A DNA stretch of 64,000 nucleotides, from assembly GCF_004762045.1 (NCBI RefSeq), contig NZ_SJOM01000007.1, forward strand, positions 1,393,672-1,457,671. The letters are read 5' to 3'. Positions 8,956 through 24,615 of the stretch are shown piece by piece (position 1 is the stretch's first letter; each line of letters begins with the position of its first letter). A program made the translations under genes and the position numbers. A model generated the notes under the pieces. That model searched no databases. It worked only from the letters and a program-made list of their open reading frames with translations, and was not told the origin of the DNA. The DNA is from Mycobacterium sp. DL99. GTDB taxonomy: Bacteria; Actinomycetota; Actinomycetes; Mycobacteriales; Mycobacteriaceae.

Positions 8956-9864
8956 GTGACCCTGACTCAGCCGGTGACCCTGGCGCTCGACATCGGCGGC
9001 ACCAAGATCGCCGCCGGCCTGGTGGATCCCGACGGAAAGCTGGTCCATCGGGCCCAGCTGCCGACCCCGGACGGTGATGCCGAGACGGTGTGGGCTGTCG
9101 TCGAGATGCTGCTCGGCGAGACCATGCGGGCCGCGGACGGAGCCGCGACCGGAGTCGGCGTCGCCTCCGCTGGGCCGATCGATTTGCCCAACGGCACCGT
9201 AAGCCCGATCAATATCACTGAGTGGCAACGCTTTCCGATCGTCGAGCGGGTTGCCGGCGTTGCCCGATTGCCGGTGCGACTCGGCGGCGACGGGCTGTGC
9301 ATGGCGCTGGGAGAGCAGTGGTGCGGGGCCGCCCGGGGTGCGCAGTTCCTGCTCGGCATGGTGGTTTCGACCGGGGTTGGCGGCGGGCTCGTTCTCGACG
9401 GCGCACCGTACGACGGCCGCACCGGTAACGCCGGGCACGTCGGCCACGTCGTCGTCGCGCCCGACGGCGGTGAGCTGTGTACCTGCGGCGGGCACGGCTG
9501 CGTCGAGACCATCGCATCGGGGCCGAGCATGGTGCGCTGGGCCCGCCGACAGGGCTGGTCCGGCACTGACGCAAAGGCGCTGGGCAACGCGGCAAATCAC
9601 GGAGATGAGCTGGCCATCAAGGCCTTTCAGCGTGGCGCCCGCGCGGTGGCGGCCATGATCGCCTCGGTGGGCGCGGTATGCGACCTGGACCTGGTGGTGA
9701 TCGGCGGGGGAGTGGCCAAGTCCGGGACATTGCTGTTCGACCCGGTCCGTGCGGCGTTGGCGGACTACGCCGGGCTGGACTTCCTGCGCGGGCTGCGGGT
9801 GGTGGCGGCCGAACTCGGCGGGGACGCAGGCCTGGTCGGTGCGGCCGCCCTGGCGCGTGACTGA
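8956..9864 (+). CDS. ROK family sugar kinase
   Basis: A 302-residue ROK protein without an N-terminal HTH, so a kinase rather than a repressor. It opens with LALDIGGTKIAAGLVD (phosphate-binding loop 1), has GVASAGPID, then MVVSTGVGGGLVLDG, and the zinc-binding segment GHVVVAPDGGELCTCGGHGCVE (residues about 165-185) with the expected CxCGxxGC spacing. The expected substrate is a hexose released upstream, such as mannose or glucose. The GTG at 8956 is chosen because it directly precedes the conserved core. It is third in the mannosidase operon and matches Rv0650. Its last 100 bases overlap the convergent HxlR gene. Confidence 0.87.
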   Translation: MTLTQPVTLALDIGGTKIAAGLVDPDGKLVHRAQLPTPDGDAETVWAVVEMLLGETMRAADGAATGVGVASAGPIDLPNGTVSPINITEWQRFPIVERVAGVARLPVRLGGDGLCMALGEQWCGAARGAQFLLGMVVSTGVGGGLVLDGAPYDGRTGNAGHVGHVVVAPDGGELCTCGGHGCVETIASGPSMVRWARRQGWSGTDAKALGNAANHGDELAIKAFQRGARAVAAMIASVGAVCDLDLVVIGGGVAKSGTLLFDPVRAALADYAGLDFLRGLRVVAAELGGDAGLVGAAALARD

Positions 9865-10199
9865 CGCTTCCGCTTCTGAATCTCCATGTGGGTGCGACCC
9901 CACTCGCACAACGCACCTAGCACCGGGCCCAGCGTCTTGCCGTATTCGGAGATCGAATAGTGCACGCACGGTGGCACCGTGCCCGCATCGTGGCGGTCGA
10001 TGATCCCGGCGTCGACCAGATCGTGCAGATGCCGGATGAGCATGCGCTCGGTGATGTCGGGAATGCTGCGGCGCAGTTCAGCGGTGCGCATCGGCCCGTC
10101 GGCCAACCGCCACAGGATGGTGCCTTTCCAGCGCCCGTCGATGACCGACAGTGTCGCGTCGATCGGGCAGTCGCCGACCTCTTTCTTGGAAACCGCCAT
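9765..10199 (-). CDS. HxlR family transcriptional regulator with extended basic tail
   Basis: A 144-residue HxlR-type winged-helix regulator: CPIDATLSVIDGRWKGTILW (with the conserved N-terminal Cys), LRRSIPDITERMLIRHLHDL as recognition region, then the wing DAGTVPPCVHYSISEYGKTL. The usual domain ends near residue 108 (WGRTHME). The next about 36 residues are Arg/Ala/Ser/Pro-rich, overlap the end of the ROK gene on the other strand and look like read-through rather than a domain. It is divergent from a DUF1772 gene with CTGAC/GTCAG repeats between them, a typical HxlR self-regulated pair. Confidence 0.85.
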   Translation of the reverse strand: MAVSKKEVGDCPIDATLSVIDGRWKGTILWRLADGPMRTAELRRSIPDITERMLIRHLHDLVDAGIIDRHDAGTVPPCVHYSISEYGKTLGPVLGALCEWGRTHMEIQKRKRQSRARAAAPTRPASPPSSAATTRSPRRKSSPA

Positions 10200-10216
10200 C
10201 TCCGGCCCTTCGTATG

Positions 10217-10259
10217 CTGACTAATTTGTCAGTACCTTGTTTTTTATCAGCTTACTGAC
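10217..10259. promoter_or_regulatory. HxlR-type operator: three CTGAC/GTCAG half-sites
   Basis: CTGACTAATTTGTCAG (10217-10232) is a near-perfect palindrome. A further inverted half-site TACTGAC (10253-10259) pairs with GTCAGTA (10228-10234). The three half-sites fill the gap between the hxlR start (10199) and the DUF1772 gene, which is where HxlR regulators usually bind. Confidence 0.6.
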
Positions 10260-10272
10260 CAGGCTTGATGAT

Positions 10273-10722
10273 GTGAAGGAAATCGTTCAGATTCTCGCCG
10301 TCATCGTCACCGGGCCGCTGCTGGGCGTCGAGTTCGGGGTCGCCGCGTTCACCAACCCGATCCTGCAGCGGCTACCCGACGCCGCCTATCGGCAGGCGCG
10401 CGGAACCGGCGCCAAGATCCTCGGGACCGCGATGCCGTTCTGGTACATGGCAGCGGTGGCGCTGATGATCGCCGCCGCGGTGTTCCGTCCCGCGCCCCTG
10501 CTCATCGCGCCGGTCGCGCTGATGGTGCTGGTCATTCTGCTGACCCTCACCACGCTCGTACCGATCAACAACCGCGTCGCGGCGGGATTCGGCGGTAACG
10601 ACGCCGGTGAGGACCCCGGGCAGTTCCACGAACTGGTCCGCCGCTGGGACCGATTGCACTGGTTGAGGGTCGGATTGCTCGCGGCCGCGTTCGTCTGCCT
10701 GGTGCTGGCCGGCGCGCGCTGA
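10273..10722 (+). CDS. DUF1772 (anthrone oxygenase-like) integral membrane protein
   Basis: About 149 residues with four hydrophobic helices: [58 protein letters not shown] and [18 protein letters not shown]. The PINNRV segment after helix 3 and the RWDRLHWLR segment before helix 4 are typical of DUF1772/anthrone oxygenase-like proteins. The family is often regulated by an adjacent HxlR or TetR protein and linked to quinone or other small-molecule stress; the activity here is unknown. The GTG at 10273 is preferred over a TTG at 10237 that lies inside the operator. Confidence 0.75.
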   Translation: MKEIVQILAVIVTGPLLGVEFGVAAFTNPILQRLPDAAYRQARGTGAKILGTAMPFWYMAAVALMIAAAVFRPAPLLIAPVALMVLVILLTLTTLVPINNRVAAGFGGNDAGEDPGQFHELVRRWDRLHWLRVGLLAAAFVCLVLAGAR

Positions 10723-10743
10723 GGCGCGGCGAGCGTGCTCGTT

Positions 10744-10773
10744 TTGGCTGATTGGTAGGTGTTCGGCTACTCT
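10744..10773 (+). promoter_or_regulatory. Candidate housekeeping promoter of rplJ-rplL
   Basis: TTGGCT (10744-10749) and TACTCT (10768-10773) are separated by 18 bases, about 200 bases upstream of rplJ and just before the L10 leader, as expected for a ribosomal operon with a long regulatory leader. Confidence 0.45.
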
Positions 10774-10784
10774 GGTCGGGTTCC

Positions 10785-10950
10785 ACCGAAGACCGTCGGT
10801 CACCGAGCAATCGGTTGAAGGTCCGGGAAATGTCCCGGCGGCCCACGCAGGAGGACGAGGCTGGACCAGTTTCGTGCTGGGTATATCTGCGCCCCGACCT
10901 ATCTGCGTCGGGGCGTTCGTCATTTCACGGCCCCAAGTTGGTGGAGCGCC
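10785..10950 (+). ncRNA. Ribosomal protein L10 leader (autoregulatory 5' UTR)
   Basis: The stretch upstream of rplJ carries the features of the actinobacterial L10 leader: a first arm containing GACCGTCGGTCACCGAGC and GGTTGAAGGTCCGG, an internal GGGAAATGTCCC hairpin, and a conserved CGCAGGAGGACGAGGCTGGAC segment. In other bacteria the L10(L12)4 complex binds this leader to limit its own synthesis. The assignment rests on position and recognised sequence; a covariance-model search would confirm it. Confidence 0.7.
10890..10915 (+). terminator. Attenuator-like hairpin at the end of the L10 leader
   Basis: CGCCCCGAC and GTCGGGGCG form a perfect 9-bp stem with an 8-base loop, 60 bases before rplJ. 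The T-rich run after it is weak. Inside the leader it could act as an attenuator coupled to L10 binding. Confidence 0.5.
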
Positions 10951-10975
10951 CGATACCCACCACAAGGAGGCATGC

Positions 10976-11503
10976 ATGGCCAAGGCTGATAAAGCCACGG
11001 CGGTTGCCGACATTGCTGAGCAGTTCAAGGCGTCGACGGCCACCGTCGTCACCGAGTACCGCGGGCTGACTGTGGCGAACCTGGCTGAGCTGCGTCGTTC
11101 CCTCGGCGACTCCGCCTCGTACACCGTCGCCAAGAACACTCTGGTGAAGCGCGCCGCTTCCGAAGCCGGCATTGAAGGTCTCGACGAGCTGTTCGCCGGT
11201 CCCACGGCGATCGCGTTCGTCAAGGGTGAGCCCGTTGACGCCGCCAAGGCGATCAAGAAGTTCGCCAAGGACAACAAGGCGCTCGTCATCAAGGGCGGCT
11301 ACATGGACGGCAAAGCGCTGTCCGTCGCCGATGTCGAGAAGATCGCCGACCTCGAGTCGCGCGAGGTGCTGCTCGCCAAGCTGGCAGGTGCCATGAAGGG
11401 CAACCTGTCCAAGGCCGCCGGCCTGTTCAACGCGCCCGCTTCTCAGATGGCCCGCCTCGCCGCGGCGCTGCAGGAGAAGAAGGCTGCCGAGGAAGCCGCG
11501 TAG
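10976..11503 (+). CDS. rplJ: 50S ribosomal protein L10
   Basis: A 175-residue L10, the stalk base that anchors L7/L12 dimers to 23S rRNA. The N-terminal RNA-binding part contains [20 protein letters not shown] and [12 protein letters not shown]. The C-terminal helix that binds L7/L12 is Ala/Lys-rich. The ATG at 10976 follows an AAGGAGG-type site (CACAAGGAGGCATGC). The next gene is rplL, 88 bases downstream, as in all mycobacteria. Expression should be controlled by the L10 leader upstream. No unusual features. Confidence 0.97.
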   Translation: MAKADKATAVADIAEQFKASTATVVTEYRGLTVANLAELRRSLGDSASYTVAKNTLVKRAASEAGIEGLDELFAGPTAIAFVKGEPVDAAKAIKKFAKDNKALVIKGGYMDGKALSVADVEKIADLESREVLLAKLAGAMKGNLSKAAGLFNAPASQMARLAAALQEKKAAEEAA

Positions 11504-11591
11504 AGGCTTCCGCTTCACTCGCCGCTGTCGCGTAACCGCAACCGCACAAACCACCCAACATCTGTAAGAAAAATCAGGAAGGACCATAAAC

Positions 11592-11978
11592 ATGGCCAAG
11601 CTGTCCACCGACGAACTGCTCGACGCTTTCAAGGAAATGACCCTGCTGGAGCTCTCTGAGTTCGTGAAGCAGTTCGAAGAGGTCTTCGAGGTCACCGCTG
11701 CTGCTCCGGTCGCCGTTGCCGCCGCCGGTGCCGCCCCGGCCGCCGCCGAGGCCGCCGAGGAGCAGTCGGAGTTCGACGTCATCCTCGAGGGTGCCGGCGA
11801 GAAGAAGATCGGCGTGATCAAGGTCGTCCGCGAGATCGTCTCCGGCCTGGGCCTGAAGGAAGCCAAGGATCTGGTCGACGGCGCTCCCAAGCCGCTGCTG
11901 GAGAAGGTCTCCAAGGAGGCCGCCGAGGACGCCAAGGGCAAGCTCGAGGCTGCCGGCGCCAGCGTCACCGTCAAGTAG
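11592..11978 (+). CDS. rplL: 50S ribosomal protein L7/L12
   Basis: A 128-residue L7/L12 stalk protein that recruits translational GTPases such as the EF-G and EF-Tu encoded further down the window. The N-terminal dimerisation helix ([20 protein letters not shown]) is followed by an Ala-rich hinge (about residues 38-57) and the conserved C-terminal domain with [20 protein letters not shown]. An AGGAAGGACC site precedes the ATG. A strong terminator follows 17 bases after the stop codon, closing the rplJ-rplL unit. Confidence 0.97.
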   Translation: MAKLSTDELLDAFKEMTLLELSEFVKQFEEVFEVTAAAPVAVAAAGAAPAAAEAAEEQSEFDVILEGAGEKKIGVIKVVREIVSGLGLKEAKDLVDGAPKPLLEKVSKEAAEDAKGKLEAAGASVTVK

Positions 11979-11994
11979 TCCAAAACTGGACCGC

Positions 11995-12035
11995 AAGAAC
12001 CCCCGAATCCCCACGGATTCGGGGGTTCTTTGCTT
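11995..12035 (+). terminator. Rho-independent terminator of rplJ-rplL
   Basis: A perfect 16-bp stem (11995-12010 with 12015-12030) with loop CCAC, followed by TGCTT. It directly follows the rplL stop codon. Confidence 0.85.
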
Positions 12036-12180
12036 GTATGAGCTGGATTGATTCGGTCCGGGTCCGGGTACTCCCGAATATTGGGAGACAAGCATGTGTG
12101 GGCGGTGCCCCGTGCGCTATGGTGACTCAAGCCACAGGCCGCAGCAGGTGGCGGGGTGAGCCGTAGGCGGAAGGATCTTT

Positions 12181-13266
12181 ATGGGCGTCCAGATCGATGT
12201 GACGGGACTGAGCAAATCTTTCGGATCGTCAAAGATTTGGGAAGACGTCACGTTGACGGTTCCCGAGGGTGAGGTCAGCGTTTTGCTCGGCCCGTCGGGT
12301 ACCGGCAAATCGGTGTTCCTGAAGTCCCTGATCGGCCTGCTGCGTCCCGAGCGCGGCTCGATCGTCATCGACGGCACCAACATCCTTGAATGCTCGGCCA
12401 AGGAGCTCTACGAGATCCGCACCCTGTTCGGTGTGCTGTTCCAGGACGGCGCGCTGTTCGGCTCGATGAACATCTATGACAACACCGCCTTCCCGCTGCG
12501 CGAGCACACGAAGAAGAGCGAGAGCGAAATCCGCAACATCGTCATGGAGAAGCTCGACCTGGTCGGTATGCCCAACGACGGCCACAAGTTCCCCGGCGAG
12601 ATCTCCGGCGGTATGCGCAAGCGCGCCGGCCTGGCTCGCGCCCTGGTGCTCGACCCGAAGATCATCCTGTGCGACGAGCCGGACTCCGGTCTGGACCCGG
12701 TCCGCACCGCCTACCTGAGCCAGCTGCTGATCGACATCAACGCGCAGATCGACGCCACGGTGCTGATCGTGACGCACAACATCAACATCGCCCGGACCGT
12801 GCCCGACAACATCGGCATGCTGTTCCGCAAGCAGCTGGTCATGTTCGGCCCCCGCGAGGTGTTGCTGACCAGCGAGGAGCCCGTCGTCAAGCAGTTCCTC
12901 AACGGCCGCCGTATCGGGCCGATCGGGATGTCTGAGGAGAAGGACGAGGCGACCGCGGCCGCCGAGCAGGCCATGATCGACGCCGGCCAGCACGACGGCG
13001 GTGTCGAGGAGATCGAGGGTGTGCCGCCGCAGCTGATGGCGACTCCCGGTATGCCGGAACGCAAGGCCGTGGGCCGCCGCCAGGCCCGCGTGCGGGAGAT
13101 CCTGCACACCCTGCCGCCGGCAGCGCAGGCCGCGATCCTCGACGACCTCGAGGGCACGCACAAGCTGCCGGTGCACCAGTTTGGCGACGAGCCCACCGCG
13201 CGCCACCAGCGCCCGGTCGAGGATGACGCCCCGACCGGCGCCATCGAGGTGCCTCACCAGAGCTGA
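12181..13266 (+). CDS. mceG: MceG/Mkl ATPase energising Mce lipid importers
   Basis: A 361-residue ABC ATPase. Walker A GPSGTGKS is at residues 37-44, the signature SGGMRKRAGLARAL at about 142, Walker B IILCDEPDSGLD at 161-172 and the H-loop in VLIVTHNIN. After about residue 250 comes the acidic, MceG-type C-terminal extension, with KAVGRRQARVREILHTLPP. MceG supplies ATP hydrolysis for Mce transporters, importing cholesterol or fatty acids, which are encoded elsewhere. The position after rplL matches Rv0655, but the TetR and carotenoid oxygenase genes found between them in M. tuberculosis are absent. Confidence 0.93.
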   Translation: MGVQIDVTGLSKSFGSSKIWEDVTLTVPEGEVSVLLGPSGTGKSVFLKSLIGLLRPERGSIVIDGTNILECSAKELYEIRTLFGVLFQDGALFGSMNIYDNTAFPLREHTKKSESEIRNIVMEKLDLVGMPNDGHKFPGEISGGMRKRAGLARALVLDPKIILCDEPDSGLDPVRTAYLSQLLIDINAQIDATVLIVTHNINIARTVPDNIGMLFRKQLVMFGPREVLLTSEEPVVKQFLNGRRIGPIGMSEEKDEATAAAEQAMIDAGQHDGGVEEIEGVPPQLMATPGMPERKAVGRRQARVREILHTLPPAAQAAILDDLEGTHKLPVHQFGDEPTARHQRPVEDDAPTGAIEVPHQS

Positions 13267-13274
13267 GTTTCGAA

Positions 13275-13311
13275 CAAGTCAGGCCGGACCCCGAGGGTCC
13301 GGCCTGACTTG
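13275..13311 (+). terminator. Terminator after mceG
   Basis: A perfect 16-bp inverted repeat (13275-13290 with 13296-13311) around the loop CCGAG, nine bases after the mceG stop codon. The T-tract is short, as is common in mycobacterial terminators. Confidence 0.8.
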
Positions 13312-13351
13312 TCTCGTGGACACCAGGAGCCGATATGCACGCGCAGCCGCG

Positions 13352-13567
13352 ATGAATCCGCCGCGGACGCAGCCGACGGTGTCCGGTGCGCAACCGGGCG
13401 CCGGGCTCGACCAGGTGACCCGCACCGTGGGCATCGCCGGCGCCGGATTGGCCGACCAGCTGGCCGCGGCGGCTCGACACAGCACCGAGGCGGGGATCGT
13501 GCTTGCGTCAGCCGTCGGCATCCCGCTGTTGACGTTGGTCATCGCCTCGCTCGGGGCGGGGGATTGA
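13352..13567 (+). CDS. Small membrane protein candidate
   Basis: A 71-residue frame with a Pro/Gln-rich N-terminus and one hydrophobic C-terminal segment (AGIVLASAVGIPLLTLVIASLG), predicting a single-pass membrane protein. Its stop overlaps a TTG start for the next small frame in a TTGA arrangement, suggesting translational coupling. I do not recognise the family. Its location between mceG and rpoB, a normally empty gap as far as I know, and the coupling make it plausible, but coding status is not certain. Confidence 0.45.
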   Translation: MNPPRTQPTVSGAQPGAGLDQVTRTVGIAGAGLADQLAAAARHSTEAGIVLASAVGIPLLTLVIASLGAGD

Positions 13568-13895
13568 GGGCTTCCTCGGTGTTGCCGGCCGTCGTGGTGA
13601 TGGTGGTTGCCGTCGGCCTCGTCATGTACTTCATGTACTGGGGGATACCGACGCGATTCCGCCGGCTGCTTCCGCCGGGCACTCCGATCGAGGCCGAGTT
13701 CGGGCCGCAGCGGATCGGACTACGTCTCGGCGGTTACCTGCAACCGCTGGAACTCGGCTCGATCAGACGCGTCCGGCACGTCGCCTGCGCGTTTCACGTC
13801 TCGGTGCGAGGGGTGGCGGCGGGCTGATCATTGCCGAGCAGCTCGTTCCGGCGCAGGTGGGCTCAGCGCTCCTGGCGCGTTTCGGCGATGCGTAG
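13564..13895 (+). pseudogene. Small one-TM membrane protein interrupted by a frameshift
   Basis: From the TTG at 13564 the frame encodes a TM segment (VLPAVVVMVVAVGLVMYFMYW) and a soluble part (IEAEFGPQRIGLRL, LELGSIRRVRHV) resembling a PH-like or YcxB-like strand pattern, then stops at 13825-13827. From 13814 another frame continues naturally (GGLIIAEQLVPAQVGSALLA) to a stop at 13893-13895, giving a protein of about 110 residues. The shift falls at the G-run 13810-13813, where one extra G restores the frame. This may be a real mutation or a homopolymer error in the sequence. Confidence 0.55.
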
Positions 13896-17817
<3,922 letters not shown>

Positions 17818-17838
17818 ATCTCGTCCGAAAATTTCTAG

Positions 17839-21816
<3,978 letters not shown>

Positions 21817-21822
21817 CTAGTC

Positions 21823-21864
21823 AAGGAAAAGCCCCCCGTGCGTCAGCGTGGGGGGCTTTTCCTT
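21823..21864 (+). terminator. Terminator of rpoB-rpoC
   Basis: A perfect 15-bp stem (21823-21837 with 21850-21864) with a GC-rich core, preceded by A-rich and followed by T-rich bases. It starts six bases after the rpoC stop and could also serve the convergent CHAP gene. Confidence 0.88.
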
Positions 21865-21870
21865 TGGTGG

Positions 21871-21925
21871 GAGTGGCCACTTGTTGCACGCCTATCGGAA
21901 ATTCATGTGCAACAGGTGGCCACTC
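21871..21925. repeat. 19-bp inverted-repeat element (REP/MITE-like)
   Basis: The arms GAGTGGCCACTTGTTGCAC (21871-21889) and its complement (21907-21925) pair over 19 bp with a single T-G wobble, around a 17-base loop. Each arm also contains the palindrome TGGCCA. There is no T-tract, and the rpoC terminator sits just before it, so it is not needed for termination. It lies between convergent genes, the usual home of REP-like elements. Confidence 0.55.
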
Positions 21926-21932
21926 GGCGGCG

Positions 21933-22511
21933 TCACTCGTAGCGGCCGAACCCCTGGATCCCCGGGTCATCGATGATCTTGTAGGTCGACAGCCCCAGCC
22001 CACCGTCGCGGCCCTCTCCGCCGCCGATGGTGGTCAGGGTGCCGTTGTCGTCGGCCACGACGATGTTGACGTGCTGGTGTTTGGGGCTGGGCTCGTCGTA
22101 GATCACCATGTCGCCCGGCTGGGGCAGATAATCCGTCGGCTCCCAGCGGCCCTCGTTGTGCAGATAGTCGGTGAGCGTCAGGACGCCCGGGATGCGCCAA
22201 TGCCCGGAGTTGGGGTTGGCGAACGGTTCGCCCGACTCGCGCATCACCCAGCTGGTGAAGTCTGCGCACCATGGCTCGTCGTTGCCTTCGGAGTACTTGA
22301 ACATGCCTGGTTGCGTCGCGTACTCCTGCGCGACGATGCGCATGACGGCGGCTCGGCCGGGGCTCAGCGACGACGTGTCGACCTGCGGGAACTCCGGTTG
22401 GGCGACGTGCTCGCGGTAGCCGCGGTATCCCACCGTCGCGCCCACGGCAGCGACCGTCAGGACAGCCACCGCCATCGCGATGAGCCACGCGCGTTTGTGC
22501 ATGTTTGCCAC
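21933..22511 (-). CDS. Exported CHAP-domain (NlpC/P60-like) amidase or peptidase
   Basis: A 192-residue protein with an N-terminal membrane anchor or signal ([20 protein letters not shown], residues 9-28) and a CHAP domain. The catalytic Cys is 82 in [11 protein letters not shown] and the His about 147 in KHQHVNIVV, with PGDMVIYDE before it. CHAP enzymes cleave peptidoglycan stem peptides or act on other gamma-glutamyl substrates. The start may be the GTG at 22511 or the ATG at 22502; the signal is intact in both. It replaces Rv0669c (ceramidase) in the M. tuberculosis order. Confidence 0.82.
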   Translation of the reverse strand: MANMHKRAWLIAMAVAVLTVAAVGATVGYRGYREHVAQPEFPQVDTSSLSPGRAAVMRIVAQEYATQPGMFKYSEGNDEPWCADFTSWVMRESGEPFANPNSGHWRIPGVLTLTDYLHNEGRWEPTDYLPQPGDMVIYDEPSPKHQHVNIVVADDNGTLTTIGGGEGRDGGLGLSTYKIIDDPGIQGFGRYE

Positions 22512-22567
22512 ACTAAGTCATCGAATCCTCGTCGCCGCGCGGCAGTTTGGGTGTCGGGGCAGCCACC

Positions 22568-22573
22568 TAGACT
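22568..22573 (+). promoter_or_regulatory. -10 box for leaderless nfo transcript
   Basis: TAGACT ends seven bases before the GTG at 22581, with no ribosome binding site between them. Only a poorly spaced TTGGGT box (22547) lies upstream. A leaderless mRNA is inferred. Confidence 0.35.
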
Positions 22574-22580
22574 TGGCGGT

Positions 22581-23333
22581 GTGCTCATCGGTTCGCATGT
22601 AGACAACACCGACCCATTGGCCGCGGCCGCCGCAGATGGCGCCGACGTGGTGCAGTTCTTCCTCGGCAACCCGCAGAGTTGGAAGAAGCCCAAGCCCCGT
22701 GAAGACGCCGAGGCACTCAAGGCGTCGACGGTGCCGCTGTACGTACACGCGCCGTACCTGATCAACGTGGCTTCGGCCAACAACCGGGTGCGGATTCCGT
22801 CCCGCAAGATCCTGCAGGACACGTGCGACGCCGCGGCCGAGATCGGCGCGACCGCGGTGATCGTGCACGGCGGCCATGCCGACGACAACGACATGGAGGC
22901 CGGGTTCGAGCGTTGGGTCAAGGCCCTGGATGCGCTGAATACCGATATGCCGGTGTATCTGGAGAACACTGCGGGCGGCGATCACGCCATGGCACGGCAT
23001 TTCGACACTATCTCCCGGCTGTGGGATCGCATCGGGGACAAGGGCATTGGCTTCTGTCTCGACACGTGCCACGCGTGGGCGGCGGGGGAGGCGCTGATCG
23101 ATGCGGTGGACCGGATCAAGGCCATCACCGGGCGCATCGATCTGGTGCACTGCAATGATTCACGCGATGCGGCCGGTTCGGGTGCCGACCGTCATGCGAA
23201 TTTCGGTGCCGGGCAGATCGATCCGCAGTTGCTGGCGGCGGTGGTGAAGGCAGCGGATGCGCCCGTTATCTGTGAGACCTCGGAAGCCGGACGCAAGGAC
23301 GACATCGCGTTCCTGCGCGAGCACGCCGACTGA
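22581..23333 (+). CDS. nfo: Endonuclease IV (AP endonuclease)
   Basis: A 250-residue class II AP endonuclease of the Nfo/End family, which cuts DNA 5' to abasic sites with a trinuclear zinc centre during base excision repair. Metal-ligand motifs appear in order: [64 protein letters not shown] and VICETSE. The GTG at 22581 gives the typical start VLIGSHV. It matches Rv0670 (end) in order after rpoC. Confidence 0.93.
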   Translation: MLIGSHVDNTDPLAAAAADGADVVQFFLGNPQSWKKPKPREDAEALKASTVPLYVHAPYLINVASANNRVRIPSRKILQDTCDAAAEIGATAVIVHGGHADDNDMEAGFERWVKALDALNTDMPVYLENTAGGDHAMARHFDTISRLWDRIGDKGIGFCLDTCHAWAAGEALIDAVDRIKAITGRIDLVHCNDSRDAAGSGADRHANFGAGQIDPQLLAAVVKAADAPVICETSEAGRKDDIAFLREHAD

Positions 23334-23376
23334 CACGTTCGCGACCTGAACCGTTTTCAACGGCATCGTGACGTAA

Positions 23377-23395
23377 AGGTGAACTAACGTCACCT
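23377..23395. promoter_or_regulatory. Inverted repeat over the PAP2 gene promoter
   Basis: AGGTGA-ACTAACG-TCACCT is a 6-7-6 inverted repeat enclosing a TAACGT -10 candidate (23385-23390), ending two bases before the GTG at 23398. It could be a small operator. Function inferred from position. Confidence 0.35.
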
Positions 23396-23397
23396 CT

Positions 23398-24519
23398 GTG
23401 ACCGCGGTTGATGACTCGGTAACCGAAGAAGCGTCAGCGCAATGGGGCGCCGACACCCGCGCCGATCGACTGCGCATTCTGCGATACGTCGCGATCCTGG
23501 TGTGGGCGTCGGTCGTGGTCTACCGCACCGTCACCGACGGTTTCGCGTTCAACCGCGAACTTTTGCTGCTCTACATCGCCACCGGGCTGCTGGCGGCGAG
23601 CATCGGCCAGGGCAGGCGGATGCTCTATGTGATCCGCGACTGGCTGCCGTTCGCCGCGGTGCTGGCTGCCTACGACCTGAGCCGCGGAGCGGCCACCCTG
23701 GTCGGCCGTCCTACGTTGTGGCACTGGCAGGTCGACGCGGATCGCTGGATGTTCTTCGGCACGGTGCCCACGGTGTGGTTGCAGGAACGGTTGAAACTGC
23801 TTCACCCGCCGTGGTGGGAAGTGGTGATCAGCACCGTGTACATGTCGTTCTTCATCCTTCCCTACGTCGTCGCAGGCGTGCTGTGGCTGCGTGACCGTGA
23901 GGAGTGGAAACGGTTCGTTCGCCTGTTCGTCGGACTGTCGTTCGCGGCGCTGATCATCTACGCGCTGCTGCCCGCCGCCCCACCGTGGGCCGCGGCACGG
24001 TGCAGTGCCGATGACGTCGACGGCGGCCCGTCCGGGCCCGGGTGCATGTTCCGATCGGCGCGTGAATCCGTCGACGGAGGACTCCTCGGCACGATGCAGG
24101 GCAGTCGGGACGGCGCGCACGACTGGATCGAACGGATCGTCACCCGCGGCTGGGGCAAGCTCAACCTGCACACCGCGACGGCATTGATCGATCAGGGGCA
24201 GGCCAGCGTGAACCTCGTCGCGGCCATCCCGTCCCTGCATGCCGGCCTGACGGCTGCGGTCGCGGTCTTCCTCTGGAACCGGGTTAATCGCGGATGGCGG
24301 CCGCTGTTGGTGGCCTATCCGCTCATCATGGCCTTCACGCTGGTGTACACCGCCGAGCACTATGTGGTCGACATCCTGCTCGGCTGGACCTTGGCGGCCG
24401 TGGTGTTGTTCGCCCTCAATCGGTACGAAGCGCGGAGGGCGCGCGAGGCTGAGGGCGACGAACAGCCCCGGGACAACGAAGACGTACCGACCGCGGTCGG
24501 AGAACTCGACCCGGCCTGA
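23398..24519 (+). CDS. PAP2 superfamily membrane phosphatase/phosphotransferase (inositolphosphotransferase-like)
   Basis: A 373-residue multi-pass protein with about six hydrophobic helices. The PAP2 catalytic motifs are AAIPSLHAG (Ser279, His281) and YTAEHYVVDILLGW (His321, Asp325). The architecture, with a long N-terminal membrane half and PAP2 motifs near the C-terminus, resembles the AUR1/Ipt1-like group that moves inositol phosphate or dephosphorylates lipids. The hydrophilic loop 195-260 is unusually long. The GTG at 23398 follows a TAACGT box by seven bases. It sits where M. tuberculosis has lpqP. Confidence 0.83.
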   Translation: MTAVDDSVTEEASAQWGADTRADRLRILRYVAILVWASVVVYRTVTDGFAFNRELLLLYIATGLLAASIGQGRRMLYVIRDWLPFAAVLAAYDLSRGAATLVGRPTLWHWQVDADRWMFFGTVPTVWLQERLKLLHPPWWEVVISTVYMSFFILPYVVAGVLWLRDREEWKRFVRLFVGLSFAALIIYALLPAAPPWAAARCSADDVDGGPSGPGCMFRSARESVDGGLLGTMQGSRDGAHDWIERIVTRGWGKLNLHTATALIDQGQASVNLVAAIPSLHAGLTAAVAVFLWNRVNRGWRPLLVAYPLIMAFTLVYTAEHYVVDILLGWTLAAVVLFALNRYEARRAREAEGDEQPRDNEDVPTAVGELDPA

Positions 24520-24615
24520 CTCCCGGAGCAGGGGCGACTGGCGTGACGCGATGGGCCGCCGAGCCGTCTCATTACAAGTATTGTGCAGTTGTCGGAGATT
24601 TGTAACACTGGACGT

